From NCBI RefSeq assembly GCF_014873485.1, contig NZ_JADBDT010000001.1:4830501-4894500 (forward strand): a stretch of DNA of 64,000 nucleotides, in the 5' to 3' direction. How positions within the stretch are numbered: the stretch's first letter is position 1; every line of letters starts with the position of its first letter. The notes beneath the pieces are model-generated. The model had not been told where the DNA came from. It made no database searches and saw only the letters and a list, made by a program, of their open reading frames with translations. Below are positions 26,814 to 33,775 of the stretch, piece by piece. Made by a program: the position numbers and the translations under genes. The stretch comes from Sphingopyxis sp. OAS728 (lineage in GTDB: Bacteria; Pseudomonadota; Alphaproteobacteria; Sphingomonadales; Sphingomonadaceae).

Positions 26814-27023
26814 TCAGCTATCGGCTTCGAAAGCCAGCAAGTCGCCGGGCTGGCAATCCAGTTCGGTGCAGATCGCCTCGAGCGTGGAAAAGCGCATCGC
26901 CTTGGCCTTTCCGGTCTTGAGGATCGACAAATTGGCGAGGGTGATGCCGATGCGGTCGGAGAGGTCGGTCAACGTCATCCGCTTGGCGTGGAGCAGGTCG
27001 TCCAGTTTCACGACGATCGCCAT
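26814..27023 (-). CDS. Small Xre-family (YozG-like) DNA-binding protein
   Basis: A 69-aa helix-turn-helix protein made of little more than the DNA-binding domain: LDDLLHAKRMTLTDLSDRIG is helices 1-2 and ITLANLSILKTGKAKAMRFS the recognition helix and following turn, ending CTELDCQPGDLLAFE. This is the YozG-like subgroup of Xre repressors, usually found with DUF2975 membrane proteins. Its ATG overlaps the DUF2975 stop in TGATG. It probably binds the repeated TATCG-N5-CGATA sites upstream of the pair. Confidence 0.9.
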   Translation of the reverse strand: MAIVVKLDDLLHAKRMTLTDLSDRIGITLANLSILKTGKAKAMRFSTLEAICTELDCQPGDLLAFEADS

Positions 27024-27547
27024 CACACAGTCCCTTCCAGCTCGTCGCGCATCGCGGCGCCGCGTTCGAAGACCGCCGCGAGGACGAAGGCGAGCAGGAT
27101 CGCGAGGATGCCCTGCAGATCGAGGCCGCCCATATTGGCGAACTTGCTGGTCGATACCGCGATGTTGCTCGCCACCCAACCGAGCGGGAAGGCGAGAAGC
27201 TGTGTTGCGACGAGCGCCCAGCCGATGCGGCGGAGGCGCGATGCGTTGGCGGGAACAAAAGGATCGGACGCCGCGCTCGCGACGAGCGCCTGGAGCTGGC
27301 GCAGAATATAGATGGCGACGGCAAGGATCGCCGCGAGGATGCCGAGCAACGCAAAGAGCTGCGGCCGCATCGCGCCGGCGTCGAGGAAGACGGCGCTGTT
27401 CTTCGCCTCAGCCGCGATGTCGGGCCACATCACGATCAGCGCCCCGGCAGAGCCGAGGACAAACAGGATGGCGGCCGCGACGAGCGCCAGCATCAGCCAG
27501 AGCAGGCCGCGGGTCACGCCCAGCAAGGTCGAATGATCGGCAGGCAT
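27023..27547 (-). CDS. DUF2975 membrane protein, partner of Xre regulator
   Basis: A 174-aa protein with four hydrophobic segments (LLWLMLALVAAAILFVLGSA, LFALLGILAAILAVAIYIL, ALVATQLLAFPLGWV, GILAILLAFVLAAVFERGA) and the family feature SDPFVPANASRLRRIGW between TM2 and TM3. DUF2975 proteins are of unknown function but are nearly always coupled to a small Xre regulator, as here. The start at 27547 has GGAG six bases upstream, and this ribosome site lies inside the fourth copy of the repeated operator. It may sense a membrane signal and control the Xre protein, which is inference from pairing. Confidence 0.88.
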   Translation of the reverse strand: MPADHSTLLGVTRGLLWLMLALVAAAILFVLGSAGALIVMWPDIAAEAKNSAVFLDAGAMRPQLFALLGILAAILAVAIYILRQLQALVASAASDPFVPANASRLRRIGWALVATQLLAFPLGWVASNIAVSTSKFANMGGLDLQGILAILLAFVLAAVFERGAAMRDELEGTV

Positions 27548-27630
27548 ATCGTTCTCCGATGATTTACTTATCGAAGAACGATATATTGCCTCGCCGCCTT
27601 ATCGTCAATCGATAATATCGAAAAACGATA
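27547..27630 (-). promoter_or_regulatory. Promoter with four TATCG-N5-CGATA operators
   Basis: Four inverted repeats of the form TATCG-N5-CGATA lie in the short gap before the DUF2975 gene: 27547-27561 (one base off), 27569-27583, 27599-27615 (extended TTATCG/CGATAA) and 27616-27630. On the minus strand a promoter reads TTGACG (27603-27608), 17 bases, TATATC (27580-27585). One repeat covers the -35, one the -10, one lies upstream and one covers the ribosome site and first base of the start codon. This is the layout expected of tight autorepression, most simply by the Xre protein of the same operon. Confidence 0.82.
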
Positions 27631-27638
27631 ATTCGGTA

Positions 27639-27959
27639 TCAGATGGCCTGCCAGGGGAAGCTGAGCGGCGCCTCGCGGAACGCGAAGCGGTCGAGATGCC
27701 GTGCGACGACGCCCTTCATCGCCTCGACATGTTCGTCGCTGCTGGCGTCGATGCGGACCGACAGGGCGTCGGGGCCCGCATCGAAGGTCACGAGCGCGTC
27801 GCCTGCCCAGGTGGCGCCGCGCGCGTCCTTCGGGAAGGTCACGGTGCCATGCTCGGGGGTGAATTCGACCGCGAGGTTATGCTGCCAGTGCTTGCAGAGC
27901 TGCTGGAGATATTTGCTCGCGTGCGCGGTGGGGGTGTTTGCGATCGCGCTCACCATCAC
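27639..27959 (-). CDS. DUF2218 domain protein
   Basis: A 106-aa soluble protein of the DUF2218 family. Its pattern is typical: TAHASKYLQQLCKHWQHNLA at the N-terminus, GDALVTFDA and the C-terminal HLDRFAFREAPLSFPWQ. The function is unknown; the family often sits beside siderophore-interacting ferric reductases, which suggests a link to iron. Here it overlaps the PadR-type regulator by 4 nt and is translated after it. No reductase gene is seen in the window. Confidence 0.88.
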   Translation of the reverse strand: MMVSAIANTPTAHASKYLQQLCKHWQHNLAVEFTPEHGTVTFPKDARGATWAGDALVTFDAGPDALSVRIDASSDEHVEAMKGVVARHLDRFAFREAPLSFPWQAI

Positions 27960-28561
27960 AGGCGCTCGATCTTCTGCGCGGCTTCGTCGATCAGCGCGAC
28001 GATATCGTGCAGCGTGTCGTTCTCGAGATCGCGGTCGCCGAGCCGGTTCATCAGCACCTGCCGCAGATTGCCCATCGCGCGGCGCACCGAAGCCGAGTCC
28101 GTGCGCTGGGTTTCTTCGCCCACCGCGCTCAGGCGCACAAGCGCGGCTTCGACGATTTCGCTATTGGCTTCAAGTTCGGCGTGGCCGGCGTCGGTGATCG
28201 CGAACAGCTTTTTCGCGCTGTCGCTCTGCTGCGCCTCGATCAGGCCCATGTCGTCGAGCATCGTCAGGGTCGGATAGATGACCCCCGGGCTCGGTGCATA
28301 GCTGCCGCCGGTCAGTTCCTCGATGTGGCGGATCAGGTCATAACCGTGGCGTGGTTCGTCGGCGATCAGCTTCAAGAGCACGAGCCGCAGCTCGCCGCCG
28401 TCGAACATCCGCCGCCGCTCACCGCGCTCGCCCCGGCCGCCGCCGCGACGGCCACCGCCGCCGAAGCCATGGCCAAAGCCATGTCCGAACCCGCGCCCGC
28501 CGCGATGCATCGCGTGCCGCCCGCCGCAACCGCGGCCTTCCATTTTTGCGTAGAATATCAT
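27956..28561 (-). CDS. PadR-family regulator, YqjI-like, with Gly/His-rich N-terminal extension
   Basis: A 201-aa PadR-type repressor. From about residue 52 (GGELRLVLLKLIADEPRHGY, then SYAPSPGVIYPTLTMLDDMG) it closely matches the winged-helix domain of E. coli YqjI, through to the C-terminal LIDEAA helix. YqjI represses the ferric reductase gene yqjH and uses a His/Cys/Gly-rich N-terminal extension to sense nickel. The first 50 residues here are Gly/Arg-rich with several His (HGFGHGFGG) and one Cys, consistent with a metal-sensing tail but with fewer ligands than YqjI. A palindrome lies 33 bp upstream of the start. Downstream DUF2218 overlaps by 4 nt. Confidence 0.88.
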   Translation of the reverse strand: MIFYAKMEGRGCGGRHAMHRGGRGFGHGFGHGFGGGGRRGGGRGERGERRRMFDGGELRLVLLKLIADEPRHGYDLIRHIEELTGGSYAPSPGVIYPTLTMLDDMGLIEAQQSDSAKKLFAITDAGHAELEANSEIVEAALVRLSAVGEETQRTDSASVRRAMGNLRQVLMNRLGDRDLENDTLHDIVALIDEAAQKIERL

Positions 28562-28593
28562 TTGTCGTTCCTTAGAGTGATTCTAGATGCGTC

Positions 28594-28607
28594 TAAGATA
28601 TATCTTA
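28594..28607. promoter_or_regulatory. 14-bp palindrome upstream of YqjI-like gene
   Basis: TAAGATATATCTTA is a perfect palindrome 33 bp before the regulator's start codon. PadR/YqjI regulators bind AT-rich palindromes with an ATATAT core in their own promoters, so this is the likely autoregulatory operator. Binding is not shown by the sequence alone. Confidence 0.7.
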
Positions 28608-28661
28608 AGAAAGGATGCGCAAGGGGCTTCAGGAAAAATTCTCGACGGAAATGAGAAGCGA

Positions 28662-29105
28662 TCAGCTCTTGCGCGCGAAGCGCAGGTGAATCAGCGGGTA
28701 GGCGCGTCCTTGGCCATCGCGCTCCGACCGGCCAGTGGGCACGAAACCTAGGCGCTCGTAAAAGCCGACGGCTTGTCCATTCTGTTCGTTCACTTCGGTC
28801 GTCAGCATCGGATGATGTTCCAGCGCATGCGCGACCAGCGCGCGCCCGACACCGGCGCCGCGATGCGCCGGGTCGATGAACAGGGCCTCCATGCTCGATC
28901 CGTCGAGCAGCATGAAGCCGATCGCCCGGTCCTCTGCATCGACCGCCAGCCAGAGCGGTGCTGCGGGCAGGAAGGATTGGACTTCGGCTTCGATGGCCAC
29001 GCGATCTGCGGCCGTCAGGAAGTCGTGCGTCGCGTCGACGGCATCGCGCCAGATCTGGACGGCGCGCGGTCCATCGGCGGGGGTGGATTGGCGGATGCGG
29101 AACAT
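28662..29105 (-). CDS. yjaB: GNAT acetyltransferase, YjaB-like
   Basis: A 147-aa N-acetyltransferase with the same length and residue pattern as E. coli YjaB: AVDATHDFLTAADR near residue 25, APLWLAVDAEDRAIGFMLLD, then the acetyl-CoA-binding loop ALFIDPAHRGAGVGRALVAH and NEQNGQAVGFYERLGF. It transfers acetyl from acetyl-CoA to an amine; the YjaB substrate is not firmly known. The ATG at 29105 is the natural start, since the upstream extension would need a TTG. It is divergent from the rplJ promoter. Confidence 0.9.
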   Translation of the reverse strand: MFRIRQSTPADGPRAVQIWRDAVDATHDFLTAADRVAIEAEVQSFLPAAPLWLAVDAEDRAIGFMLLDGSSMEALFIDPAHRGAGVGRALVAHALEHHPMLTTEVNEQNGQAVGFYERLGFVPTGRSERDGQGRAYPLIHLRFARKS

Positions 29106-29173
29106 GGTCGCGTCTCTAGTGATGGCGAGCCGGTGCGCCAAGCGGGAAACGCGGCGGAAATCGTGGACGGGCC

Positions 29174-29201
29174 TTGACTCTGCGCCCGCTGACGCTATTA
29201 G
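29174..29201 (+). promoter_or_regulatory. Promoter of rplJ-rplL
   Basis: TTGACT, 16 bases, TATTAG: a good sigma-70-type promoter about 275 bp before rplJ. It marks the start of a long leader and shows that rplJL is transcribed separately from the rplKA block. Confidence 0.65.
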
Positions 29202-29205
29202 CGCC

Positions 29206-29475
29206 CCCGTGTTGCCAAGGCTCCGGCCGAGGCAATTCCGTCCGAGACAGTTGGTGAAGGGGATTTGCCCTTCTTAATTTCCAGCCGAGACGGGGAACAG
29301 TCTTTTTCGGTCGCCCGCCTGTTTGATCAGGCGACGCGTCTTGACCGACCCCATCGGACATCGTTGCGCAAATGCAGGCGAGCCTTGGCTCGCGTCTGTC
29401 TTTGCGTGTGTTAGCCGCCCGGCGGCGCGTGCGTTTCGGCGCGGGCGCATCCGGGCAGATGAGTGGAGTATAGGC
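29206..29475 (+). promoter_or_regulatory. rplJ leader with two hairpins, candidate L10 autoregulatory leader
   Basis: The 270-nt leader before rplJ holds no gene. It contains the hairpins GAAGGG-N6-CCCTTC (29256-29273, followed by TTAATTT, so terminator-like) and CGCCTG-N6-CAGGCG (29316-29333). In most bacteria the L10-L7/L12 complex binds a leader structure upstream of rplJ and blocks translation. A leader of this length at this place fits, but I could not match the exact L10 consensus by eye. Confidence 0.45.
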
Positions 29476-29991
29476 ATGGATCGTACGGAAAAGGCCGAAG
29501 CCGTATCCTCGCTGAACGCTACGCTGGGATCAGCTGCTGCTGTTGTGGTCGTCCGCAACCTCGGCATGACCGTCGCTCAGTCGACGGTGCTGCGCCAGCA
29601 GATGCGCGACGCAGGGGCCGACTTTCGCGTCACGAAGAACCGTCTTGCCAAAATCGCGCTCGATGGCACGTCCTACACCGGTATCGGCGAACTGCTGACC
29701 GGTCCCACGGCTCTCGCAACCTCGACCGACCCGGTCTCGGCTGCCAAGATCGCCGTGGAATTTGCCAAGACCAACGACAAGCTTGAAATCGTTGGCGGCG
29801 GCATGGGCGACGTGGTCCTCGACGTGAATGGCGTCAAAGCGCTTGCTTCGCTTCCCTCGCTCGACGAGCTCCGCGCCAAGATCATCGGTCTGGTGCAGGC
29901 TCCGGCCACCAAGGTTGCGCAGATTGCCGCAGCCCCGGCGGGCCAGTTGGCGCGGGTTTTTGGCGCATATGCCGCCAAAGAAGCAGCGTGA
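29476..29991 (+). CDS. rplJ: 50S ribosomal protein L10
   Basis: A 171-aa L10, base of the L7/L12 stalk. It starts MDRTEKAEAVSSLNATLG, has the rRNA-binding block ADFRVTKNRLAKIALDG, and ends with a helical tail that binds L7/L12 dimers (AGQLARVFGAYAAKEAA). The ATG at 29476 follows GGAGTATAGGC; upstream in-frame codons belong to the leader. rplL follows at 58 nt. Confidence 0.97.
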   Translation: MDRTEKAEAVSSLNATLGSAAAVVVVRNLGMTVAQSTVLRQQMRDAGADFRVTKNRLAKIALDGTSYTGIGELLTGPTALATSTDPVSAAKIAVEFAKTNDKLEIVGGGMGDVVLDVNGVKALASLPSLDELRAKIIGLVQAPATKVAQIAAAPAGQLARVFGAYAAKEAA

Positions 29992-30049
29992 TTTCGAACT
30001 AAACCTGAAACTTACTACCGGGATATCCCGGTTCTGATGGAGAATGAAC

Positions 30050-30424
30050 ATGGCTGATCTTGCAAAGATCGTTGAAGAACTGTCGGCGCTGACCGTCCTC
30101 GAAGCGGCTGACCTGTCGAAGATGCTCGAAGAAAAGTGGGGCGTTTCGGCTGCCGCTGCTGTTGCTGTCGCCGCTGGACCGGCCGCTGCCGCTGGCCCGG
30201 CTGCTGAAGAGCAGACCGAATTCGACGTCATCCTGACGGGTGACGGCGGCAACAAGATCAACGTGATTAAGGAAGTCCGTGCGATCACCGGCCTGGGTCT
30301 TGGCGAAGCCAAGGCGCTCGTCGAAGGCGCACCGAAGGCCGTCAAGGAAGGCGTCAACAAGGCTGAAGCTGAAGAGCTGAAGGCCAAGCTGCTCGCCGCC
30401 GGCGCGACCGTCGAACTGAAGTAA
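30050..30424 (+). CDS. rplL: 50S ribosomal protein L7/L12
   Basis: A 124-aa L7/L12. The N-terminal dimerisation domain ([20 protein letters not shown]) is followed by an Ala-rich hinge and the C-terminal factor-binding domain ([39 protein letters not shown]). GGAGA lies eight bases before the ATG at 30050; the ATG at 30044 is too close to it. A strong terminator follows, and rpoB is not next, as it is in most bacteria. Confidence 0.97.
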   Translation: MADLAKIVEELSALTVLEAADLSKMLEEKWGVSAAAAVAVAAGPAAAAGPAAEEQTEFDVILTGDGGNKINVIKEVRAITGLGLGEAKALVEGAPKAVKEGVNKAEAEELKAKLLAAGATVELK

Positions 30425-30439
30425 TCAGTTGGCGAGGGG

Positions 30440-30509
30440 CCGGCGGGTTCATCCGCCGGGTTCCAGCGAAAAATGAGAAAGGGCGGTGCCGCGAGGCACC
30501 GCCCTTTTT
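30440..30509 (+). terminator. Tandem hairpins and terminator after rplL
   Basis: A first hairpin CCGGCGG-N6-CCGCCGG (30440-30459) is followed by a classic terminator: GGGCGGTGCC-GCGA-GGCACCGCCC then TTTTTC (30481-30509). The second would stop nearly all transcripts, so rplL does not read into rpoB. Confidence 0.92.
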
Positions 30510-30544
30510 CTATGCGGTGAGGGGACCACCGCAGAGTGTCCGGC

Positions 30545-31606
30545 CTAGTTCTTGGAATAGCCCGGACGGAAGCTGGTAGAAGTCCGGACGCGCGCGGGTT
30601 CGGGGCGACGAACTTCCTGCTCCTGCACCGCCGGGGCGGGGCGCTGGGCAATTTCCCAGGCGCTGACCGGCTTGCGGGCCATATCCTTCTGCCCAGCCAG
30701 CGTCTCGTCATAGGCGGTGCGTTCCTGACGATCGAGGAAGCGGGCGCGCTTCAGGCGCTTGCGGAGCGTCGCAAAGGGATTGTCGTCGGTCGGACCGGCG
30801 AGTGCCATCGCTTCGTGACGACCCATGCTGCCGCTCGGCGCTGCGGCGAAAGCGGGAACGGTTCGCGGAGCGACTTGCTCACGCGGGGCGTAAGCGGGCG
30901 TGACCCATTGCTGGGTGCTGGCGGTCGCCGGTTCAGCGGCGGTCGTGCGCTCATATTCATAGGTCGGCGCTTCTTCATAAACCTCGCCCGCGGTGCGGCG
31001 GCGACGGGCATAGGCGAGGCCAAGACCGCCGACGATAAGCAGCGCGGCGGCACCGCCGGCGAGCTCCCACGGAAACTCGTTTCCGGTCGTATTTACCTGT
31101 TCAACGGCGACCGGCGCCGGCTCGGCGACGGGTTCGATGGCGGTCGTCACGGGTGCCGCGATCGGGCCCGCTTCGTCAAGGAGCGGGGCATCGGTTGCCG
31201 GCGCGGCGGCGGGCGTTGCTGCCACCGGTGCCGCAGCGGCCGGCGCCGTGGCTGCGGGACGGGTACGCTGCGCCGTGCGCTCTGCACGCGGGGCAGGGGC
31301 GGCGGCACGTTCGGCGGCCTTGGGCGCCGGAGCGGTTGTTTCGGGCGCAATATCGAGCGGCACACGGATCACCGGGGTCGGGGCCGGGGGCTGGCTTGCC
31401 TGGGGCGTCGCGACGGGTGCGGTCGTGCTCGGCGCAGTCGTGCTCGGCTCGGCCACCGTCGGCGGGGTTTGCGGCGTCGGCGCTGCAACCGGCGGCGTCA
31501 TCGTAACCGTCGGCGTTTCCTGCGCAAAAGCGCTGGGGGTGGAAAGAACCAGGAACGCGGCAATCGCGCTCATGGCGGGGCGGGAGAGGGCGATATTCTT
31601 TGTCAT
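30545..31606 (-). CDS. Pro/Ala-rich exported single-pass membrane protein of unknown function
   Basis: A 353-aa protein I cannot assign. It has a signal peptide (AMSAIAAFLVLSTPSAFAQ), about 170 residues of low-complexity Pro/Ala/Thr sequence that would be extended in the periplasm, a single membrane helix near residue 185 (AGGAAALLIVGGLGLAYA followed by RRRR) and a cytoplasmic tail of about 140 residues ending STSFRPGYSKN. The RRRR stop-transfer makes it type I. The tail is basic and less repetitive, so it may hold the functional part. I chose the ATG at 31606 for the signal peptide; no clear ribosome site is visible. Confidence 0.72.
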   Translation of the reverse strand: MTKNIALSRPAMSAIAAFLVLSTPSAFAQETPTVTMTPPVAAPTPQTPPTVAEPSTTAPSTTAPVATPQASQPPAPTPVIRVPLDIAPETTAPAPKAAERAAAPAPRAERTAQRTRPAATAPAAAAPVAATPAAAPATDAPLLDEAGPIAAPVTTAIEPVAEPAPVAVEQVNTTGNEFPWELAGGAAALLIVGGLGLAYARRRRTAGEVYEEAPTYEYERTTAAEPATASTQQWVTPAYAPREQVAPRTVPAFAAAPSGSMGRHEAMALAGPTDDNPFATLRKRLKRARFLDRQERTAYDETLAGQKDMARKPVSAWEIAQRPAPAVQEQEVRRPEPARVRTSTSFRPGYSKN

Positions 31607-31892
31607 AGTGAAGGACGAACGAACCGGCGGGCGAAAGTGCTGCCCGGAAAGCGCCGATTCCGGGATGAGCCGTGTTCGTCGAACGGCGCGGCGAAGATTT
31701 CGGTGCCGCTCAACGTCGCCAGCAACCATTTTTGCGGTCAGGCGACGAAGGTCACGTTGCCGGCAAAGGCTTGTTTGCAAGCCCGCATTTCCGGGGCGGA
31801 ACGCATTATAATGACACTGATCTTGCGCTTTGGTGGCATGCCAGTCACCAATTCGTCATCCCTGCGCAACCTCGGCGTGGTCAACGCCGCGC
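31607..31892. promoter_or_regulatory. Divergent intergenic region with a consensus -10 and an inverted repeat
   Basis: A perfect TATAAT stands at 31807-31812, pointing at the ATP-grasp gene, with only a weak -35. An inverted repeat GGCTTG-N4-CAAGCC (31768-31783) lies just upstream and could be an operator. The rest holds no gene that I can see. Confidence 0.4.
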
Positions 31893-32918
31893 ATGAAAAC
31901 GACCGATCTCTCGCCGACCCGGCTGCCGAACCATCTGCGCGACACGCAGCGGCTTCTATTCATTGCGAAGCATGCGCGCTGGACTGGCGGGCTCCATTCC
32001 GATGACGGCAATCATGCGCTTTACCACCGCGAGATGCGCGAGACGCTCGAGGGGCTCGGCATCGAACTGCTGATCGCCGACAGCTATGCCGCGCTGTTCG
32101 ACAGACCCGCCGCGGACTTCGTCTTTCCGCTGCTCAATCGCGGCGGTTTCTTCAATTCCGAAATGCTGCTGCCTTTGCTGTGCAACCAGCACGGCCTGCC
32201 TTATCTGGGCGCATCGCCGATCGTGCGCGGGCTGTCCGACGACAAGCATCTGACCAAGCTGGAGGCCGCGGCGCGCGGCGTGCCGACGGCGCCCTGGGCC
32301 TTGTTCCGACGCGGGGCGCCGGTCGACGTGTCACGCTGCCCGCCGGCGCGGCGCTGGGTGATCAAGCCGAACAACAGCTCGGCCTCGTGGGGCGTCCGCG
32401 ATGCGCACGACCGCGTCGAACTCGCGCAGGCGATCCTCGAAATCCACGCGCTCGATCACGACGCGCTCGTCGAGCCCTTTATCGACGGCAGCGATATCGA
32501 GGTGCCGGTGATCACGCTGGATGGGGAACCGGCAATGTTGCCGATGATGATCTTCGAGCAGGATGATCCGACCCAGCTTCGTACCTATCAGGAAAAGCGC
32601 GATCTGGTCGGTAATGTCGGATATTGCATCAAGCGCTTCGACGATCCGGCGATCGGCGACCAGATCGCCGACTATACAAGGCGCATGGCGGACATCTTCC
32701 GCCCGTTCGATTACGGCCGCTTCGAGTTTCGCGTCGATCATGCGACGGGCGACGTCCGGCTGCTCGAGGTCAATCTCAACTGCAACCTGTGGTCCGAAAA
32801 ACTCTTCTCGCGCTCGGCGGTCTCTGCGGGCTTCACGCACGCGTCGCTGATCGAGACGATCGTCGCCGAAAGCATGCTCCGCCAGATCGCTCCCGCGGCG
32901 CAGCGGAACGCCGCGTGA
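31893..32918 (+). CDS. ATP-grasp enzyme (D-Ala-D-Ala ligase-like), substrate unknown
   Basis: A 341-aa ATP-grasp protein, the fold that joins a carboxylate to an amine or thiol through an acyl phosphate. The N-terminal part resembles the ligase pre-ATP domain (DFVFPLLNRGGFFNSEML, HGLPYLGASPIVRGLSDDK as in D-Ala-D-Ala ligases). The ATP-binding core has ARRWVIKPNNSSASWGVR (phosphate/adenine loop) and ALVEPFIDGSDIEV; the metal site is EVNLNCNLWSEK. It is too divergent to be Ddl. Its stop overlaps the next gene's GTG in GTGA, so the nucleotidyltransferase is its likely partner. No ribosome site is evident. Confidence 0.82.
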   Translation: MKTTDLSPTRLPNHLRDTQRLLFIAKHARWTGGLHSDDGNHALYHREMRETLEGLGIELLIADSYAALFDRPAADFVFPLLNRGGFFNSEMLLPLLCNQHGLPYLGASPIVRGLSDDKHLTKLEAAARGVPTAPWALFRRGAPVDVSRCPPARRWVIKPNNSSASWGVRDAHDRVELAQAILEIHALDHDALVEPFIDGSDIEVPVITLDGEPAMLPMMIFEQDDPTQLRTYQEKRDLVGNVGYCIKRFDDPAIGDQIADYTRRMADIFRPFDYGRFEFRVDHATGDVRLLEVNLNCNLWSEKLFSRSAVSAGFTHASLIETIVAESMLRQIAPAAQRNAA

Positions 32919-33775
32919 GCGGGTCGATCCTGATCCTCGCGGGCCGCCGCCCCGGTGCCGTCGACGCGCTCGCCGAGGCGCATGGCGTCGCCGATAAATG
33001 CCTTGTTCCGGTCGCCGGGCGGCCGATGATCGCGCATGTGCTGGAAAGCGCGGCCGATAGCCGCGCAGGGCAGGTTTTCGTATCCACGCATCACGCGGAC
33101 CTGCTCGGCGACCTGACGGATCCGGTCGTCGATCTGCTCGGCGATCGGTTGGTCGTCGTGCCTGCGGCCGACAATCTTGCGGATTCGGTTCTCGCGATCG
33201 CGGGCATCGCCGGCTTTCCGCTGCTCATCACAACCGCCGACAATTGCCTGCTCACCCCTGCGACGATCACCGAGATCGAAGCCGAGGCGGAACGGCTCGG
33301 CGCCGATGCCGGCGTGGCGCTGGCGCGGCGCGAGGATGTGCTGGCGGTTCATCCCGAGGGCCAGCGGCGCTTTTACGAATTTTCAGACGTCGCGGTGTCG
33401 AACTGCAACGCCTATTGGATCGGGCATCCGAATGCGCTGCGCGCAGCGGAGGCGTTTCGCGGCGGCGGCCAGTTCGTCAAGAAGCCGTTTCGCGTGATGC
33501 ACGCGTTCGGCCTTATCAACCTGCTCCGCTTCCGGTTCGGCCTTGGTCCGATCCACCACATCTTTCAGCGCATCTCGCGCCATCTGGACGTCGAAATCGC
33601 CCCGCTGCTGGTCAGCAACGGGGCGACGGCGATCGATGTCGATAATGAAGGGTCGCTGCGGGTGACCGAGGCGCTGATGAAGCGCCCCGATATCGTCAAT
33701 CCGCGACCCAGTTTCCGTGGAAGCCCGGCGGGATGCGGTGCGGCAGGTGAACGACAGCTTGCGGTGACCCGCTGA
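32915..33775 (+). CDS. Nucleotidyltransferase (MobA-like NTP transferase), partner of ATP-grasp
   Basis: A 286-aa NTP transferase-fold protein starting at GTG 32915 and overlapping the ATP-grasp stop by 4 nt. ILILAGRRPGAV is the degenerate nucleotide-binding loop, with KCLVPVAGRPMIAHVLESA the following sugar/NTP block and LLITTADNCLLTP the metal-binding Asp strand. These enzymes activate sugar phosphates, alcohols or cofactors as NDP/CDP/CMP conjugates. The last 26 residues are encoded opposite the C-terminus of the carotenoid oxygenase gene, so the tail may be of late origin. The substrate is unknown. Confidence 0.82.
   Translation: MSGSILILAGRRPGAVDALAEAHGVADKCLVPVAGRPMIAHVLESAADSRAGQVFVSTHHADLLGDLTDPVVDLLGDRLVVVPAADNLADSVLAIAGIAGFPLLITTADNCLLTPATITEIEAEAERLGADAGVALARREDVLAVHPEGQRRFYEFSDVAVSNCNAYWIGHPNALRAAEAFRGGGQFVKKPFRVMHAFGLINLLRFRFGLGPIHHIFQRISRHLDVEIAPLLVSNGATAIDVDNEGSLRVTEALMKRPDIVNPRPSFRGSPAGCGAAGERQLAVTR

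Noticed and set aside
31893..32918. ATP-grasp gene as ddl (D-Ala-D-Ala ligase)
   Set aside because: The N-terminal and substrate-binding regions differ from Ddl, and it is coupled to a nucleotidyltransferase rather than mur/fts genes.
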